A stretch of DNA of 64,000 nucleotides from Zancudomyces culisetae (GCA_001969505.1 LSSK01000008.1:1-64000); one strand, 5' to 3'. Positions 34,301-46,387 are shown, numbered from the stretch's first letter. Notes: generated from the sequence alone by a model not told the origin. Translations and numbers: made by a program.

Positions 34301-35079
34301 ACAAGTACACTCTTTATCAAACTCACTATGTAAAGCAGCGTCTTTTTTGTAAATAGCTTTGTTCATGTAGGCAGAGTTCGATGCATTTATATTCTCGTCC
34401 TCATCTGAGCCTTGTATAGTATAAGCACTCTCGCTATCCTTGGCTGTTTCTGAATCGGATTCGTTTTCAAATAATACACTACCTGCCAATGACGCCTCTC
34501 TCTCGACGACACTTTCGCCTATACTATCGCTGTCTTTGTTCAAGAAAACATCATTGTTGTAGTAGTCGTCCTTCCTTTTAGGGAGTAATGGCTGACTCTG
34601 AGATTCACATGTATCCTTTGTTTTTACATCGTTATTTTCCTCTTTGCCATTTTTTTCTTTTGGAAGTTCCAAAACGTATGACTTTGGAAAATAGCCCTCC
34701 TTTAATGTTTCTAGCGATCTTCCCCACCACCATTCATCGGTCACTATTTTATTAATCGTTTGTTAACACCAGATCCCACAAAATACTAAATATATAGAAA
34801 CTTTAAAAGTAGCTATACCGTGTATTAAGAACTACTTACCCTTATGTGTAACTTTGATAACCTCTCCTATAATATTTTATCATTTAGAATGATTTAAAAC
34901 ACAACATAAACTCGGTGTAGAGGATTACAATCAGAATTGTTATACATATTGGGTTCTAACCAACACTGTCAATATACACTAAATATTATACGCTTACCTT
35001 TGCGAAGTGGTAGCAAACTATACTCGCCCACCTCAAACCTATACAAGGCTTTTGCATACGTGTTTAAATCAACACCCAT
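31400..35079 (-). CDS. CYK3: CYK3-like cytokinesis protein: SH3 plus transglutaminase-like domain
   Basis: Model: exons 35079-34998, 34866-34840, 34743-34231 and 34167-31400; 1129 residues; three phase-1 introns (131, 96, 63 nt). Splicing assembles a complete SH3 domain at about residues 7-60: YAKALYRFEVGEYSLLPLRK, then GEVIKVTHK from a 27-nt micro-exon, then VTDEWWWGRSLETLKEGYFP. A Ser/Asn-rich acidic linker leads to a transglutaminase-like domain at about 590-780. The catalytic Cys is replaced by Gly (SYGPGFAYLF), while the His (PNHIWN) and Asp (RIVDTCC) regions remain, so the domain should be catalytically dead, as reported for Cyk3. The C-terminal ~200 residues contain basic linkers and beta-rich sequence. 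Cyk3 acts at the division site in septum formation and chitin-synthase control. It is longer than the ~885-residue yeast proteins, mainly through linkers. Confidence 0.9.
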
Positions 35080-36713
35080 CTATAAATTTTGTGCTTACTA
35101 CTGGGTTTACAAACGATATATTTGCGTATACAAAAAGGTCTCAATTAAAACATAACATATACTTGTAAAATTCAAAGGTTTGCTCCAAACTCTTTATTCT
35201 ACAGAGTGTTTGCTTGTGATTAGTTTGTATTTTACAGAATTACTAGTTTAATAGGCTTACTGACACTCTCTACGGGATATTAGAGTAAGTGCGTGCAACA
35301 AAACAGAGGTGCTAGACTTGCTAGTTGTAGCATCTTGTTTCCCTAGCATGGGAGATTTCCCAAGCAAATAGGGAATGGGGAGGGGGAGTGATTCTATAAA
35401 CATAATTTTTGCGTGTACGTTATGAGCCCTTGATAGGCCATTTCCACAGCTTCTGCTGCTTTTAGTTCCAGTATCTTTAAAAGATTGGTTTGCATTTATT
35501 ATATGATTGGCCCTGATTTCAGTTTCTTTAAAAAGGCGGACAGGTGCAAGAACACTTGTGAATTTATTTTTGTTTGCATAACATATTCTCCCATAAACAA
35601 ATGGGTAAAACGAATTTGATCCATTCAGTAGTTAATGCATGTTGTTGCGCCCTATGCACTGCCTAGCATTTTATCTCACCCCCCCCCCTTTTTTCCAAGC
35701 CACCAACCCAGTATGGAGGAAAGATCACCGGACAAAAATATACTTTAAAAGTAAAAAAGCCCACTCTCCGCAAGCAGTTATATTCCTTTTTCAAATTGTA
35801 CGGGGCAAATGTTTGTGCCAATAAATTGCTTTTGCGGAATTTTTCAATTGGCAATCCTTCCAAGCACCCACTCTTACCAATCATTGACCCCTTCTAGAAT
35901 AAAAGCCTCATAGAAAAAACTGCCTCTCCCCCCAATTTGCCAAGATTTGCTTGCTAGCATATCTATTACAGGCGTGTCAAGCTACAACAAAGCGTTTTAG
36001 TTGGGCCATTCAGTATAAGGCGTAGCAATATCGCAAGGTTGTCATTTTCACTCGCTCTACTGTAGTTTAACATACATATCTTGACCCTTTTTTTTTAGAG
36101 TGTATAGATGCGACAATATAGAACCTACAACGTGGTTTTGCGATAGTATGCTCCTGGATGCGCTGGTGACGACATGGTGGGATACACATCTTATGTTTTA
36201 GACACCTACACATTAGGAATTTACAACTACCAATTCCACAGTAGCTCTAGCATACATACGAGATTGGTTTTCTAAAGAATTATGCAATTATTACGATCTT
36301 GTTTGTATTTCTACCTTTAATACCTTTTCCAACACTCATAATACGTAAACCAGGGTAAGTATCTTTAGACATCTCGCATTCAAAATACATCAAAAAATTT
36401 TACACTCTTATATACAGATACACTATTTTTCTCGTAATGCATATTGATACATTGTTCATCTTTACCAATTTATTAATATAAATAATAATATGTTGTACAG
36501 CCGAGGTAAATATTTTGATTATATTAGTATATTTTAAAGAAAAACAATCCAAAAATGTTTATCGTGCACCCAACACATCCTTGATACACTAATAAACGAT
36601 GTTCTGATAATCACATTATTAAGAGGTCCTAGCTACGATTCATGAACATCTATATACTCTTTTGCTTTCTTTGCTGTTCAATCTATAAAAAAGTCTGCAA
36701 TTTTCCAAACCGA
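35080..36713. other. intergenic region
   Basis: Upstream region of CYK3, 1.6 kb, AT-rich, with no supportable gene. It contains a C10 homopolymer at 35679-35688 and a G-rich stretch near 35377-35388. Confidence 0.5.
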
Positions 36714-37175
36714 TCAATTCTTTTGTAGCGGAAACAAGAAATCAGGAACGTAAGCCATGTTAGGAAATACGCCTATTTTGCGTTTCCTACAAGGTTTTTC
36801 CACAAAAATGGTACTGGCCTGAGCGGTACAGTTAAAGTATTTCCTCTCGTCACCTACCCGCATATTAAATAGATCTTTTGAAAGCCTTGACATACAATTT
36901 CGCGAGTTACGAAGACTACTACATTTTATACATTGCATTCGTGCGTAGATACATATTTCTCCTTTTTTCTTTTCTGGGAATGAAAAATCTATGCTGCAGT
37001 AGTTACTTTTGCAGCCCTTGTATATTGCCACATTTGTCACTATTCTTTCTCTTTCAGCAAACCTTATTTTTGTCTTTCGCAATCCAAAAGAAAATGCATC
37101 AGAGAAACCGAAATATAATACTAGTACGTATATTCGTAAAAAAATCGATATGCCAAGGTTCCTTGTAGCCCTCAT
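36714..37175 (-). CDS. possible secreted or membrane-anchored cysteine-rich protein
   Basis: Single-exon ORF of 153 residues from a true ATG at 37175. The N-terminus (MRATRNLGISIFLRIYVLVL followed by YFGFSDAFSFG) reads as a signal peptide or signal anchor. The remainder is basic and contains eight cysteines: C-x4-C in KGCKSNYC, three in ICIYARMQCIKC, then one each in RNCMSR, YFNCTAQ and EKPCRKRK. An even number of cysteines after a signal sequence suits a small disulfide-bonded secreted protein. I do not recognise the family. A chance ORF in AT-rich DNA is the alternative, and antisense frames exist on the other strand. It is isolated, with more than 1.6 kb to the nearest gene on either side. 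Confidence 0.4.
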   Translation of the reverse strand: MRATRNLGISIFLRIYVLVLYFGFSDAFSFGLRKTKIRFAERERIVTNVAIYKGCKSNYCSIDFSFPEKKKGEICIYARMQCIKCSSLRNSRNCMSRLSKDLFNMRVGDERKYFNCTAQASTIFVEKPCRKRKIGVFPNMAYVPDFLFPLQKN

Positions 37176-37363
37176 AGTTTACAGAGCCGTCAAATGCCTT
37201 ATTTTCTACCTTTTCTCTGCCTTTGTTAAAAATGCGTATATAAAATCCTTCCGTTTTAGTTTATTACTGTGATATTTTAGTTAGTAAAGCGAAAAACATA
37301 TAAACGTATATTTCACAGAAGAATAATGAATATTGCTTTGAATAAATGTGTAGTGAGGGGCGC

Positions 37364-37378
37364 GGGGGGGGGGGGGGG
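37364..37378. repeat. G15 homopolymer at left edge of gap
   Basis: Fifteen G residues run directly into the N block at 37379. Confidence 0.95.
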
Positions 37379-37772
37379 NNNNNNNNNNNNNNNNNNNNNN
37401 NNNNNNNNNNNNNNNNNNNNNNNNNNNNNNNNNNNNNNNNNNNNNNNNNNNNNNNNNNNNNNNNNNNNNNNNNNNNNNNNNNNNNNNNNNNNNNNNNNNN
37501 NNNNNNNNNNNNNNNNNNNNNNNNNNNNNNNNNNNNNNNNNNNNNNNNNNNNNNNNNNNNNNNNNNNNNNNNNNNNNNNNNNNNNNNNNNNNNNNNNNNN
37601 NNNNNNNNNNNNNNNNNNNNNNNNNNNNNNNNNNNNNNNNNNNNNNNNNNNNNNNNNNNNNNNNNNNNNNNNNNNNNNNNNNNNNNNNNNNNNNNNNNNN
37701 NNNNNNNNNNNNNNNNNNNNNNNNNNNNNNNNNNNNNNNNNNNNNNNNNNNNNNNNNNNNNNNNNNNNNNNN
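37379..37772. other. assembly gap (394 N)
   Basis: An unbroken run of N. It is flanked by G15 on the left and G30 (37773-37802) on the right, so the assembly probably failed at a long G homopolymer; the true distance may differ from 394. Confidence 0.99.

Positions 37773-37802
<30 letters not shown>
37773..37802. repeat. G30 homopolymer at right edge of gap
   Basis: Thirty consecutive G residues immediately after the N block, the longest G tract in the window. Confidence 0.95.
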
Positions 37803-37804
<2 letters not shown>

Positions 37805-38366
37805 CCTGTAGATTAATTGGTGAGGCTTTAGTAATGTATATTAGAAACCTTAATTCAGATAGATATGCAACTGATCTAGATTTCTTGCAATTTGTGTTCC
37901 CCCCACCTTAGACATAAATTAAAGAAAAACTAAACAGAAACATTTACTCGGCGCTTTCCTTTTAGTTTTTGGTTAAGCTAGTTGCGTAGCAGGTTACCTA
38001 AACCTCAGAATTAATTAACGCTACTTACAAGCATTAAGCAAAGGCGATCTTCAGCCCTCTAGAATTCATTCAAATTTCAGCATTATGGCAAATAACGTTT
38101 TCGAGAATCGAGGATGAAACAACAGCCAAACGCAAAAAGCAAAAAGCTCTAGATATATAAGCAAATTAATAGTAACAGCAATAACTAAGAACGTTACCGA
38201 TCCCTACTCATATTTTTGAGACGAAGTTTTAACTATTTTAGCCACACTATACGTTTAGTATGCTCGATAAGTTTTTTTAGGGTAATTATTTAAAAAGAGT
38301 AAAAGCGGCTACTATAATTCTTTTGTGCAGGCCATAAAGAGTTGCAAGAATATGTATATATATACA

Positions 38367-38389
38367 TGTGTGTGTGTGTGTGTGTGTGT
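38367..38389. repeat. (TG)n microsatellite
   Basis: About eleven tandem TG dinucleotides preceded by an alternating TA stretch (38351-38364). Confidence 0.95.
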
Positions 38390-38719
38390 CAATCTACCAT
38401 TACTAAGTGTACTTCATCTATTAACGACGTGGGTCTTTAAAACGTTGGGGTTCGAATTTTTACATCCAATACCCATATTTATACTCATGCTTATTTTATG
38501 GTGAAACGAGGCGCGTTTTACATGTTACTTGAAAACATAGAGTAGGTTTGAGCTTATTTACCATGTTGACACAGGTTCTATGAACGCACAAGAGCTAGTA
38601 GTGACAAACTATAAGTGTGAATGAAGTGAGCAGCAGCCAAACAGTATACTAGGGATACAGTCGAGTCATATACCACATAAAATAATACTTGCCTTGGTGG
38701 CAAAATAAACAAAAACCGG

Positions 38720-38739
38720 AACCCAAACCCAAACCCAAA
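38720..38739. repeat. short (ACCCAA)n tract
   Basis: Three tandem ACCCAA-like units. They resemble telomeric-type sequence but are far too short to indicate a chromosome end. Confidence 0.7.
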
Positions 38740-39420
38740 ACTAAATTCAGGCCTATGACTTTGTCCGATGAGTGGTCACTGTTCATATTTTGTGACCACG
38801 TATGGTGTGCAAATGTTCATATTTTTTAATAAACTTAGCTTGCGACCATTTCTTATGTACTTACATTTGATAATACATGAGATCTATCCCTGCTTTGCAG
38901 GTGATTGTCCATTAAATTCTTGTTTTTACAACATTCAGTGTTTGTATTGTAACTACTAGTAATAGTTTTTGCTATTATCGACATATTGACGGATAAAAAT
39001 AAGTTGTAAATGTAGAGCCCTGAAAAAAAAAAACTCTAATTTGTACCACTTTGTGTTATTGCTATTGTTATTAGCATTTTATTGTTCTTGCTTTTGCTTT
39101 TGTATTCGTTTTTGTTGTGAATAATGGTGTATCAAGAAAATGATGTGGATGATTTGAAACTCATGTGAAAAATCACGTGTTGTTATGGCTTGGGGAGTAA
39201 ATGGGAAACGTAAACGAACAAATTGTGAAAGACACGTTACACAGCGTCAACTGAATGATCCTGAGGCTTAGTGCTTATAATCCGTTTTAATACTAGTTTT
39301 TACTCACATCACAAGGGAAAAAATAGTTAAAAGTGATGATTGTTTGTGGGTGGAGTATTTTTGGTGTAAAACACAGCTTAAGGGCACCAAGGCTAGTGGA
39401 GAAAAATTGAACAACTTTTT

Positions 39421-39468
39421 CACCCCTCACCCCTCACCCCTCACCCCCCTCATCACCCTCCCCTCCCC
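39421..39468. repeat. C-rich (CACCCCT)n tract
   Basis: Three perfect CACCCCT units followed by degenerate CCCCTC units, giving about 48 nt of nearly pure C/T/A sequence. Confidence 0.85.
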
Positions 39469-39703
39469 TCATCTACGTCCCTTATCTAGTGTTTAAACAG
39501 GAAGAACTTGAGACGAAAAGGATGTGATGTATTATTGAAAATAACATGTCTTGGATGACACGGGAAATAATGGGAGTATAATCCCACTTTATTGAATTCT
39601 CTATAGAAAATTGGAATGTCCATAGTTTGGAGTAATCATAGCCAATCTGTCGCTATCGATAACAAGAATAAAAACCGCAAAAAGGAAGCTAATAAACTCT
39701 TCC

Positions 39704-39803
39704 GGTTAAGTGTGCGAGTCATGCTAGCTACAGAGTTCCTAAAGCCGCGCTTTTATTAGCTTTAGCTGCGGCTTTTCTTTAATTATTTTTTGCTGGCTTA
39801 ACC
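39704..39803. other. candidate structured element with nested inverted repeats
   Basis: GGTTAAG (39704-39710) pairs with CTTAACC (39797-39803). AAAGCCGC (39741-39748) pairs with GCGGCTTT (39768-39775) inside it. The roughly 100-nt span thus has a closing stem and an internal GC-rich hairpin, like a small non-coding RNA. The inner hairpin is followed by a T-run near 39785. No known RNA family or conserved box was recognised. It lies about 1 kb upstream of ATG13. Confidence 0.4.
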
Positions 39804-40812
39804 TGTTTCATCGATTGTGTGTGCTATTTTTTCTGTTTTTTTCCTTTTAGAACTCGGAATAGAAAATAAAAAAATGGCGTGTATGCCTGGGACCTGAGTG
39901 GATTTGATGATTATACAAGTTTAGACATTGTTGTATCTACATACGGAAGGGGAATTTAAAAAGGAAAATAGACAGAGCTCATTTACACTTGGTCGTGTAT
40001 TTCTTTTTCTTTTCTTTACTTTTTGTGCTTTTAATAAGAAAAAAAGGTTGAAAATGAGAATGGCGAAATAGCAATGTAAATATGAAAATGCAGAACTCGT
40101 GATTAAGAAAATGTAAAACCTTGGCGAATAGGCTTTGTTCATTGAGGTGCTGGTGGTTTTATTACAAGATTTTATCTGTGTGCAATACATGCCCAAAAAA
40201 AAAAGAAAGAATTGCTGCGTGTGATTAACATAGTAATAAACAGCGTTAGTGTGGTTTCGTTCAAATACCAAGAGTTATAACTGATGTCTCAAGCATTACT
40301 GTACTAATTAGGATTTACAATCCTGTTTCACTTTGCAATGAATGCAGCCAGCTACAGAGCAAACTTCAAAAAAAAATAACAGAAACAAATTAAAAAAAAA
40401 TAAAAAGAGCTGTGACCTCTGTGTGCACGGGTTGGATAGGCTTTAATAATGCAAGTTTGAATTAAAGCATTTAAATAAACCATATAAAAAAAATTCACAC
40501 ATTTCTAGTGGAATAAATATAAAGACCTCAAGCCAAAACACACTAATAACAAAGCTAGAGGATAAATTTGTAAAACTAGAAACGTATAATATACAACATA
40601 GTGTGCCAGTTTTATAAAAAAGGTGCACATAGAACTTTCTTCGACCTAACTTCAGGCACGAACCAGCATTAACTTGGAATCGCGTGCAAAAGATTTATCT
40701 CTACTAAGAACAACGAGTTTAAAATACATAACATATAATCAAGAAACGTTAGAAAGGTTAAAAATATATGTAATATAATGTATAAAAAAAAGGCAACCAA
40801 TAACTGAATATA

Positions 40813-43800
40813 ATGGAACGGTATACAGAAAGGGGTAAAAGTGCTGCGGGGAAGGCTTCTGAATATGAGCGGGAGATTAGGGGAAAATCCGTGGATACAG
40901 GGGATGGAAGACTCCAGCAAGAAAGGGAGAGACGAAAAACCGCAGGCACAATAGGAAAAGGTAAGTTTGACAACAGAAATGCGAAATATTTGGAGGAGAG
41001 AGTTGATGTATATCACTCTTTTTTTTCCACGTTCAGAAATTGAAAGAAAATGAAAATGTGTATGAAAACCTATAAAATAAAATATGAAATAAAATATAAA
41101 ATAAAATAAACACTTAAAGATATATCTTATGCCGTACCGGAGCGAGGCTATGACAGCGGAAACGAATACAGCACAAAAATCCGAAAGGAGTTGGAAATTG
41201 ATAAGAGAAATGCTTCGAACATTGGTGGAGTAACGAACAAACGGACAAGTAGTATCAAAATAGAGGATGGTATGGAAGGGAGAGGGCGGGGTAGTATTGA
41301 AAAAACACAAAGTAAAGGAACAAGCAAGACAGTACAGGTGGTACAGAATTTATTCCTAAAGGCCAGTCAGATAATAGTACAAACAAGGCTCGATTCAGAG
41401 CTGGAACTGGGCGAATCGAGTAAACAAGTAGAGGAGCACACAGGGCCACAACTGCAGCAAAGCCTTGAGGGCAGCCTGGGAACTATAAGCGGATCGCAAA
41501 TGTTTTTCAATAGAAACGAAAGCGAGAAAGGAGAGAAAGGGGCAGGTGGGGAGAAGGTGAGTGAAGAGGGTAGAAGAAGTAGAGTCAAAACGAACAGATG
41601 GTTTAGTATAGAACTGCGAGAGAGGGAAGCATTACGGGAGCTAACCAGTGAGTGGAGAGAGATGGTGGAGAAAGGAACAATTGGTAACAGGGCAATGTAT
41701 ATAGAAGTGTATTTAGATACGTCGGAGATTGGACAAGACAAAATATTGGCAGTTAGACGAGAACGCGATGGTATACAAAAAGAAATAAAAATAGATCGAG
41801 TGGTGGAAGAAAGGAGATATTTCGGTGGCGTTGACACGGGAAATAGGCGTACGGGTAGAGATATAGACAGACAAAAAGCGGAGGGCAAGAGGTCCGAAAT
41901 AGCAAAAAGGTATCTAGAGAGATCACCACAAAGGTTATCAAGGTCATATTCTGGGATAGGAAGAGATGTTTTACAGGAAAGAGCAAAGTTGGAGGGCGAT
42001 GTATATGCTCGACAATACGGAAACAAAAGACAAGATATCGGAGGGGAAGGAAGGGAACGAAGCAAACGTGTAGAAAAAATAGTTTTAGAAACGTGGAAAA
42101 TAGAAGTGGATACGGAAATAGGCAGAAGGGAAAAGGATCTTCCGAATGTGGACGAGCTTCCGGGCGTGTATAAGAAAGCGGTAATATATTTTAGAACATT
42201 GTTTGGGTATGTGCACTTGTTACCAAGCATGCATTTTATGCAAAAGAAAAAGTATATGGAGAATAGTCCGGTGATGGAGGGAATAAAGCTGGGGTATAGA
42301 GTGGCACGAAATACCATTGGAGACAGCAGGTCTGGAGGGGGGGTCATTAGTGTCTTTGAAAAGATGTACGAGGGCGAAGCCGATACCAAGTATGAGCGGT
42401 TTAGCAGCCTGGCAACACCAATGGGGAATTTTGATGTATCTGCCAGTTATCGAGAAGATTGGAACTTTGAAGTGATACCAAAAAGCACTGTAGAAGGTAG
42501 CAGTGTAGCGGTAGGAGAATCGCTGAATGCTGAGCGTGACATTATAGGTAACGCTGGAATCATTGGAATAGACGACAATTTTTTCACGCCTACACTTGCC
42601 AGCTATGGTTCAGGCAGCAGGAGAGAATCAGTGGCATCTCGGGGTTCGGGAAATAACCATAGCGGTACAAGCTGGACCAGCCGGTATGGTGGTTTTATGA
42701 ATAACCACTACTCCAGCTCACTTCCAGATACGGGGAATATGGTTATAAACAGAGGAAGAAACGTGATTCCATCCATCAAAAACGATGTTTCCGCAACCAC
42801 AAGGCCCAGGACATTGAGTGGAAGTGCAGGCGGAAGCGGAGGAGATATGATTGGTGAGAGGAGCGGAGACATAGAAATTATCTCTAATGCCGTCTCAATG
42901 CGCAATAGAAAGCTCAAACAAGCAGTGACCGGATCATATGGAGCAGCGACGACCCCTTCATCATCTTCTCCGTCTTCACTTCACTCCCTTTCGTCCTCAT
43001 CAAGAATGAATATAAGGGCACAAAACCCAGCTAGTAACAGCATTGCATTTAAACAGCAAAACACTGCTTTAGACCACTTGCAACAACAATCTTCATCGAT
43101 CTCCTCATTAAATGCGAATTTGACTTCTGATGGCGAGATAATATTACAGCCAACATCCAAATACATTGGTGCTACAACTGTTGTTCCATCTTTAACTCTA
43201 GTAAATCCTTTTAAGCAGCCAGGAACTGGAGCTTCCATACCTATTGCAGCCGTTCCTCAGTCCCACTCTGTTCATGTTGTAGGGCAGCCACAGCCTTATA
43301 CCAAGGCAGGTCAAAGTCATGAAAATGATACTACTAACATCGGACCTGGTGGCGGAGACGCTATATCAACATCACTTACCACAAAGCCAACTCCATTAAT
43401 GATCCACAACAATAATTCATTTGGAAGTAGTAGTAATATGTTTGCAAATGCCTTGGATTCACAGCGGCAAGTGAAGAGGTTATCGTCTTCTTTCCAAAGA
43501 CGACATTCATACCGTGCTTCTGGCGGGATTAGCGCCGCAATGGAAAATAACACAATCAACCTATCAAAAAACTATAACAACAGTACAGGTAACAATAGCG
43601 TCTTATCAAATGTTTCCACCGGTCTAGTGCATCCCACAAATGTAGAAGCTGTTCGACAGGACATAGCTGCACAAACAGACGAAAGTAATATAGATAGCGA
43701 AGCGGATCAGGTTAAGGACTTTATCCGACTGCTGGATATTCAAAAAGAAGCACCACCTGTTTTCTACAAAGAATCTGTACCCTCAACAGGATCACTTCCT

Positions 43801-44376
43801 TTAAATTTCGAACTTGGGGATCATGCGAGTCCTGGAAAGAATTCCAAATCAACAAACAAAAAAGCATCCAATTTAAGCAAACTCCTACTTTTTGACCAAC
43901 AACAACAGCATAAAATACACAGGCAGAAACAAAAATCTAGAAATGATGAACCCCGTGGATTATCCGGTGATAGAAGTATTGGACATTTCTCAAAGCGCAA
44001 TGAGGATTGTGTTATGACTCATAATTTTGACAGAGAAATCGGCACCGATGCTAGCAGGCATAATAGACATGATAATGAACACCGATATGGAAGCTACGCT
44101 GGTTACGATCGGGGTGAAGGTAGAAGTAAAAGTAAGACTAAAATTGAAAGTAGGAGTAGGAGTAGGAGTGAGAGTAGGAGTAGGAGTAGAAGTGGTAGTT
44201 ATAGTGGTAACAGTAGGGAAATGTTTCCATATACTGAACAAGAGCACTCTTACAATGCCAGAAGCTCTACCAGAAGACGAGAACCTAGATCCAAGAAGAA
44301 GAATAACATTGGTATCTCTGCAGACGATGATCTTATCTTTACCATGAGCAATTCCTCGTTGACAAACATAAAGTAG
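40813..44376 (+). CDS. ATG13: autophagy protein ATG13
   Basis: Model: exon 1 40813-40960, exon 2 41120-44376, 1134 residues. The 159-nt intron (donor GTAAGT, acceptor AAAG, phase 1) joins TIGK to ISYAVPERGYDSG. Atg13 is the regulatory subunit of the Atg1 kinase complex that starts autophagosome formation. Its N-terminal HORMA domain spans about 120-445: VVQNLFLKASQIIVQTRLDS, NRWFSIELRE, MYIEVYLDTS, IVLETWKIEV, LPGVYKKAVIYFRTLFGYVH, LLPSMHF and IKLGYRVARN. Basic, charged insertions enlarge it (for instance 41850-42060). The remainder is Ser/Asn-rich disorder, as in other Atg13 proteins, where it carries Atg1- and Atg17-binding and TORC1-regulated sites. An unusual Arg-Ser run (RSRSRSESRSRSRSG) lies near residues 1055-1080. 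The assignment is secure. The short first exon is supported by a continuous frame, but its acceptor is non-typical (AAG). Confidence 0.9.
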
Positions 44377-44537
44377 AATCATTTTTGTTGTTACATCCCT
44401 CTCCCATTCTACTTTTCCATCTCCCTTCTATTTTTGTCTTGCAGCTCGACCTCAAAGCAACTGTAACAAATGATTTTATTTTTGAACTAAAAAATAAAAT
44501 AAAAAAAAAGAAACTTGGTACTATTTGTAAAAATTCT

Positions 44538-46387
44538 CTATGAAGCACTAGTGTAGAAGTAATATTGTTTCCATAGTGGAATATAGTCCTGAATTATTGA
44601 TCCAAATAGACTGAGAATTGGCTTTTCGCTTGTCCACTTGTGGAAACTACTCATTTTCTCCCTTAAAGATATACATAATCAAACATTGTTAGCTTGTGTT
44701 TTAGATATAATAAAGTCCCATACATAAACCCCTTCCAGCAAGATAGCTCCTCCTCCAATAAAGCAAAAAAATGGCTTATTCCCGCTTTAAAATAAATAAA
44801 AAAAGATACTTACTCTACGTATTTTTCAAAGACTGGCGACCTCAGTACATAGTAAATAAACATATTTCTTCTTCTGCTGAGTTCCTCAGTCTCGATTTCT
44901 CTCTTCCAGTCAAAACTCTGGTCCTCACCTCTTCTCAGCTTGCTGGTAATTGAACCAAACTCCAAGTCACGCACTACCATTATTCTGCTTGCTGTTTCGA
45001 TGGCTAACGAAATCACCCATGGTTTCCAGCTTTTTCGCCCAAATTTCCTGAGTAGCATCACATACGCCACAGGTCGGAGTATATACAGCAGCTCGCCAAC
45101 TGTCCCAGTTATACCAGTAAACGGCCGCACAAGACTAGGTCCGTTGCTAACATTCTGCGGCCTCTTGGCCTGCGATTGGATATATCCGCCAAGACTATCC
45201 ATCCCTCCACTCATCGTTTGTTTAGAAGACTCCAACACATTTTTAAGACTTTGGTACTGCATACTTTCGCGCTTTCCAACCCATACTTTCTCCACATCTG
45301 ATACTTCTGCAGTGGGATGCACACCACCCCCCATCAGGCTGTCCATTTTTTCCTTTTCTCTCCAAATATCCTGATCTTTGGGCTCCTCTCCCAATGTTCC
45401 AACATCCAGTATTCGCTCTGGTATCACTTCGGCTGTCACCATCCGACGCCCTGTCATCATAAACAATGATACTCTGCACATCGCTCTATATCAAAACATT
45501 CTTATATCTGTAAAGCCCAACAATTAAATGAATATATAACCTATGTTTTTAGTCACACCTGTGGAACCCCCCCCCCTCTCCTCCCCTCCCACTCAATCAC
45601 ACACACATACACACTCTCTCTCTGTCTCTCTGCTACATTCTCGGATAGTATATGTACTTACTTTAAAACTTCAATTGTTGTAACCACTTGCCATCGCCTC
45701 TTCTCAGTAAATTTCTTGTGCAATACCATTTCCACCAACTGCTCGCTTAATCTTGTCCCAGTAACAATTAGTGCCAACACCTTGTATAAATTATTTTGCC
45801 TTGCATAGTAGTTATAATACTTGTACTGTTCGGTTGGTTCAACAACCAATTTCTTCCCCTTGTTATCGTATAGTTTACCATCCTTCGCAGCCCTGTATAG
45901 GATTTTATCGTGATACAAGCTCAGAAAATTCACGCCACAATAGACTATTAATTAAATTCATTAAACATAAATATAAATCACTTGTCTATCCTATTATTTA
46001 CTACTATAGTATCTGTGCACAACGCCTACCAAGATAGTTTAAATATCCTTACTCGCTTCTGATGCCAGTTCTGCCTCTTCAAATCTTCCTATTGTTTTTT
46101 ATCTTGTTACGTCAATATCAGAGAATACAAAATAAATTCAATCTACATTCACATTCAAATCACATTCACTTGAAGGTCCGCCATCATCCCATTCCTACCC
46201 TCTCCCCTCCCTTAAACTCAAAAAGTATAATATCGAAAAAAAGAACAAAAAAAATAGAAAAAAAAAGAAAAAAAAGAGGGATTTTGTAAATACCTGGAAG
46301 TACATATGTCAATGTTCTTAGCCCGCTCTCGAGCGAGTTTATGGAAGCCGCATTTTTTATTAGGAATCGCTCGTACGCTTCTGACAT
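44538..46387 (-). CDS. PEX16: peroxisomal membrane biogenesis protein PEX16
   Basis: Model: exons 46387-46294, 46088-46053, 45944-45662, 45485-44814 and 44661-44538; 402 residues; introns of 205, 108, 176 and 152 nt. Joined sequence follows the family throughout: [28 protein letters not shown] then [11 protein letters not shown] (36-nt exon), then [71 protein letters not shown], and the end [17 protein letters not shown]. Pex16 is an integral membrane protein that acts with Pex3 and Pex19 in delivering membrane proteins to new peroxisomes from the ER. It is somewhat longer than the 336-residue human protein, because of a Gly/Lys-rich insertion before the LLYILRP segment. It converges on ATG13, with 161 nt between the stops. 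Intron 3 contains a C10 tract. Confidence 0.93.
45567..45576. repeat. C10 homopolymer inside a PEX16 intron
   Basis: Ten consecutive C residues (G10 on the transcribed strand) followed by a CT-rich and CA-rich stretch to 45635. It lies within intron 3 of PEX16 (45486-45661). Confidence 0.85.

Larger units (their letters stand above)
37176..40812. other. gene-poor spacer containing the assembly gap
   Basis: A 3.6 kb region upstream of ATG13 without a supportable gene. It holds the poly-G-flanked gap, a TG microsatellite, two C-rich tandem tracts and the inverted-repeat element at 39704-39803. Open frames spanning the gap are poly-Gly readings of the G run and N bases. Confidence 0.5.

Noticed and set aside
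37326-37816. Plus-strand ORFs of about 160 codons spanning the gap
   Set aside because: They consist of N bases and poly-Gly from the G homopolymers.
38720-38739. Telomere-like repeats
   Set aside because: Only three short units in the middle of a contig; no array.
41367-42389. 340-codon minus-strand ORF
   Set aside because: Antisense to the ATG13 HORMA region, which has strong family motifs on the plus strand.
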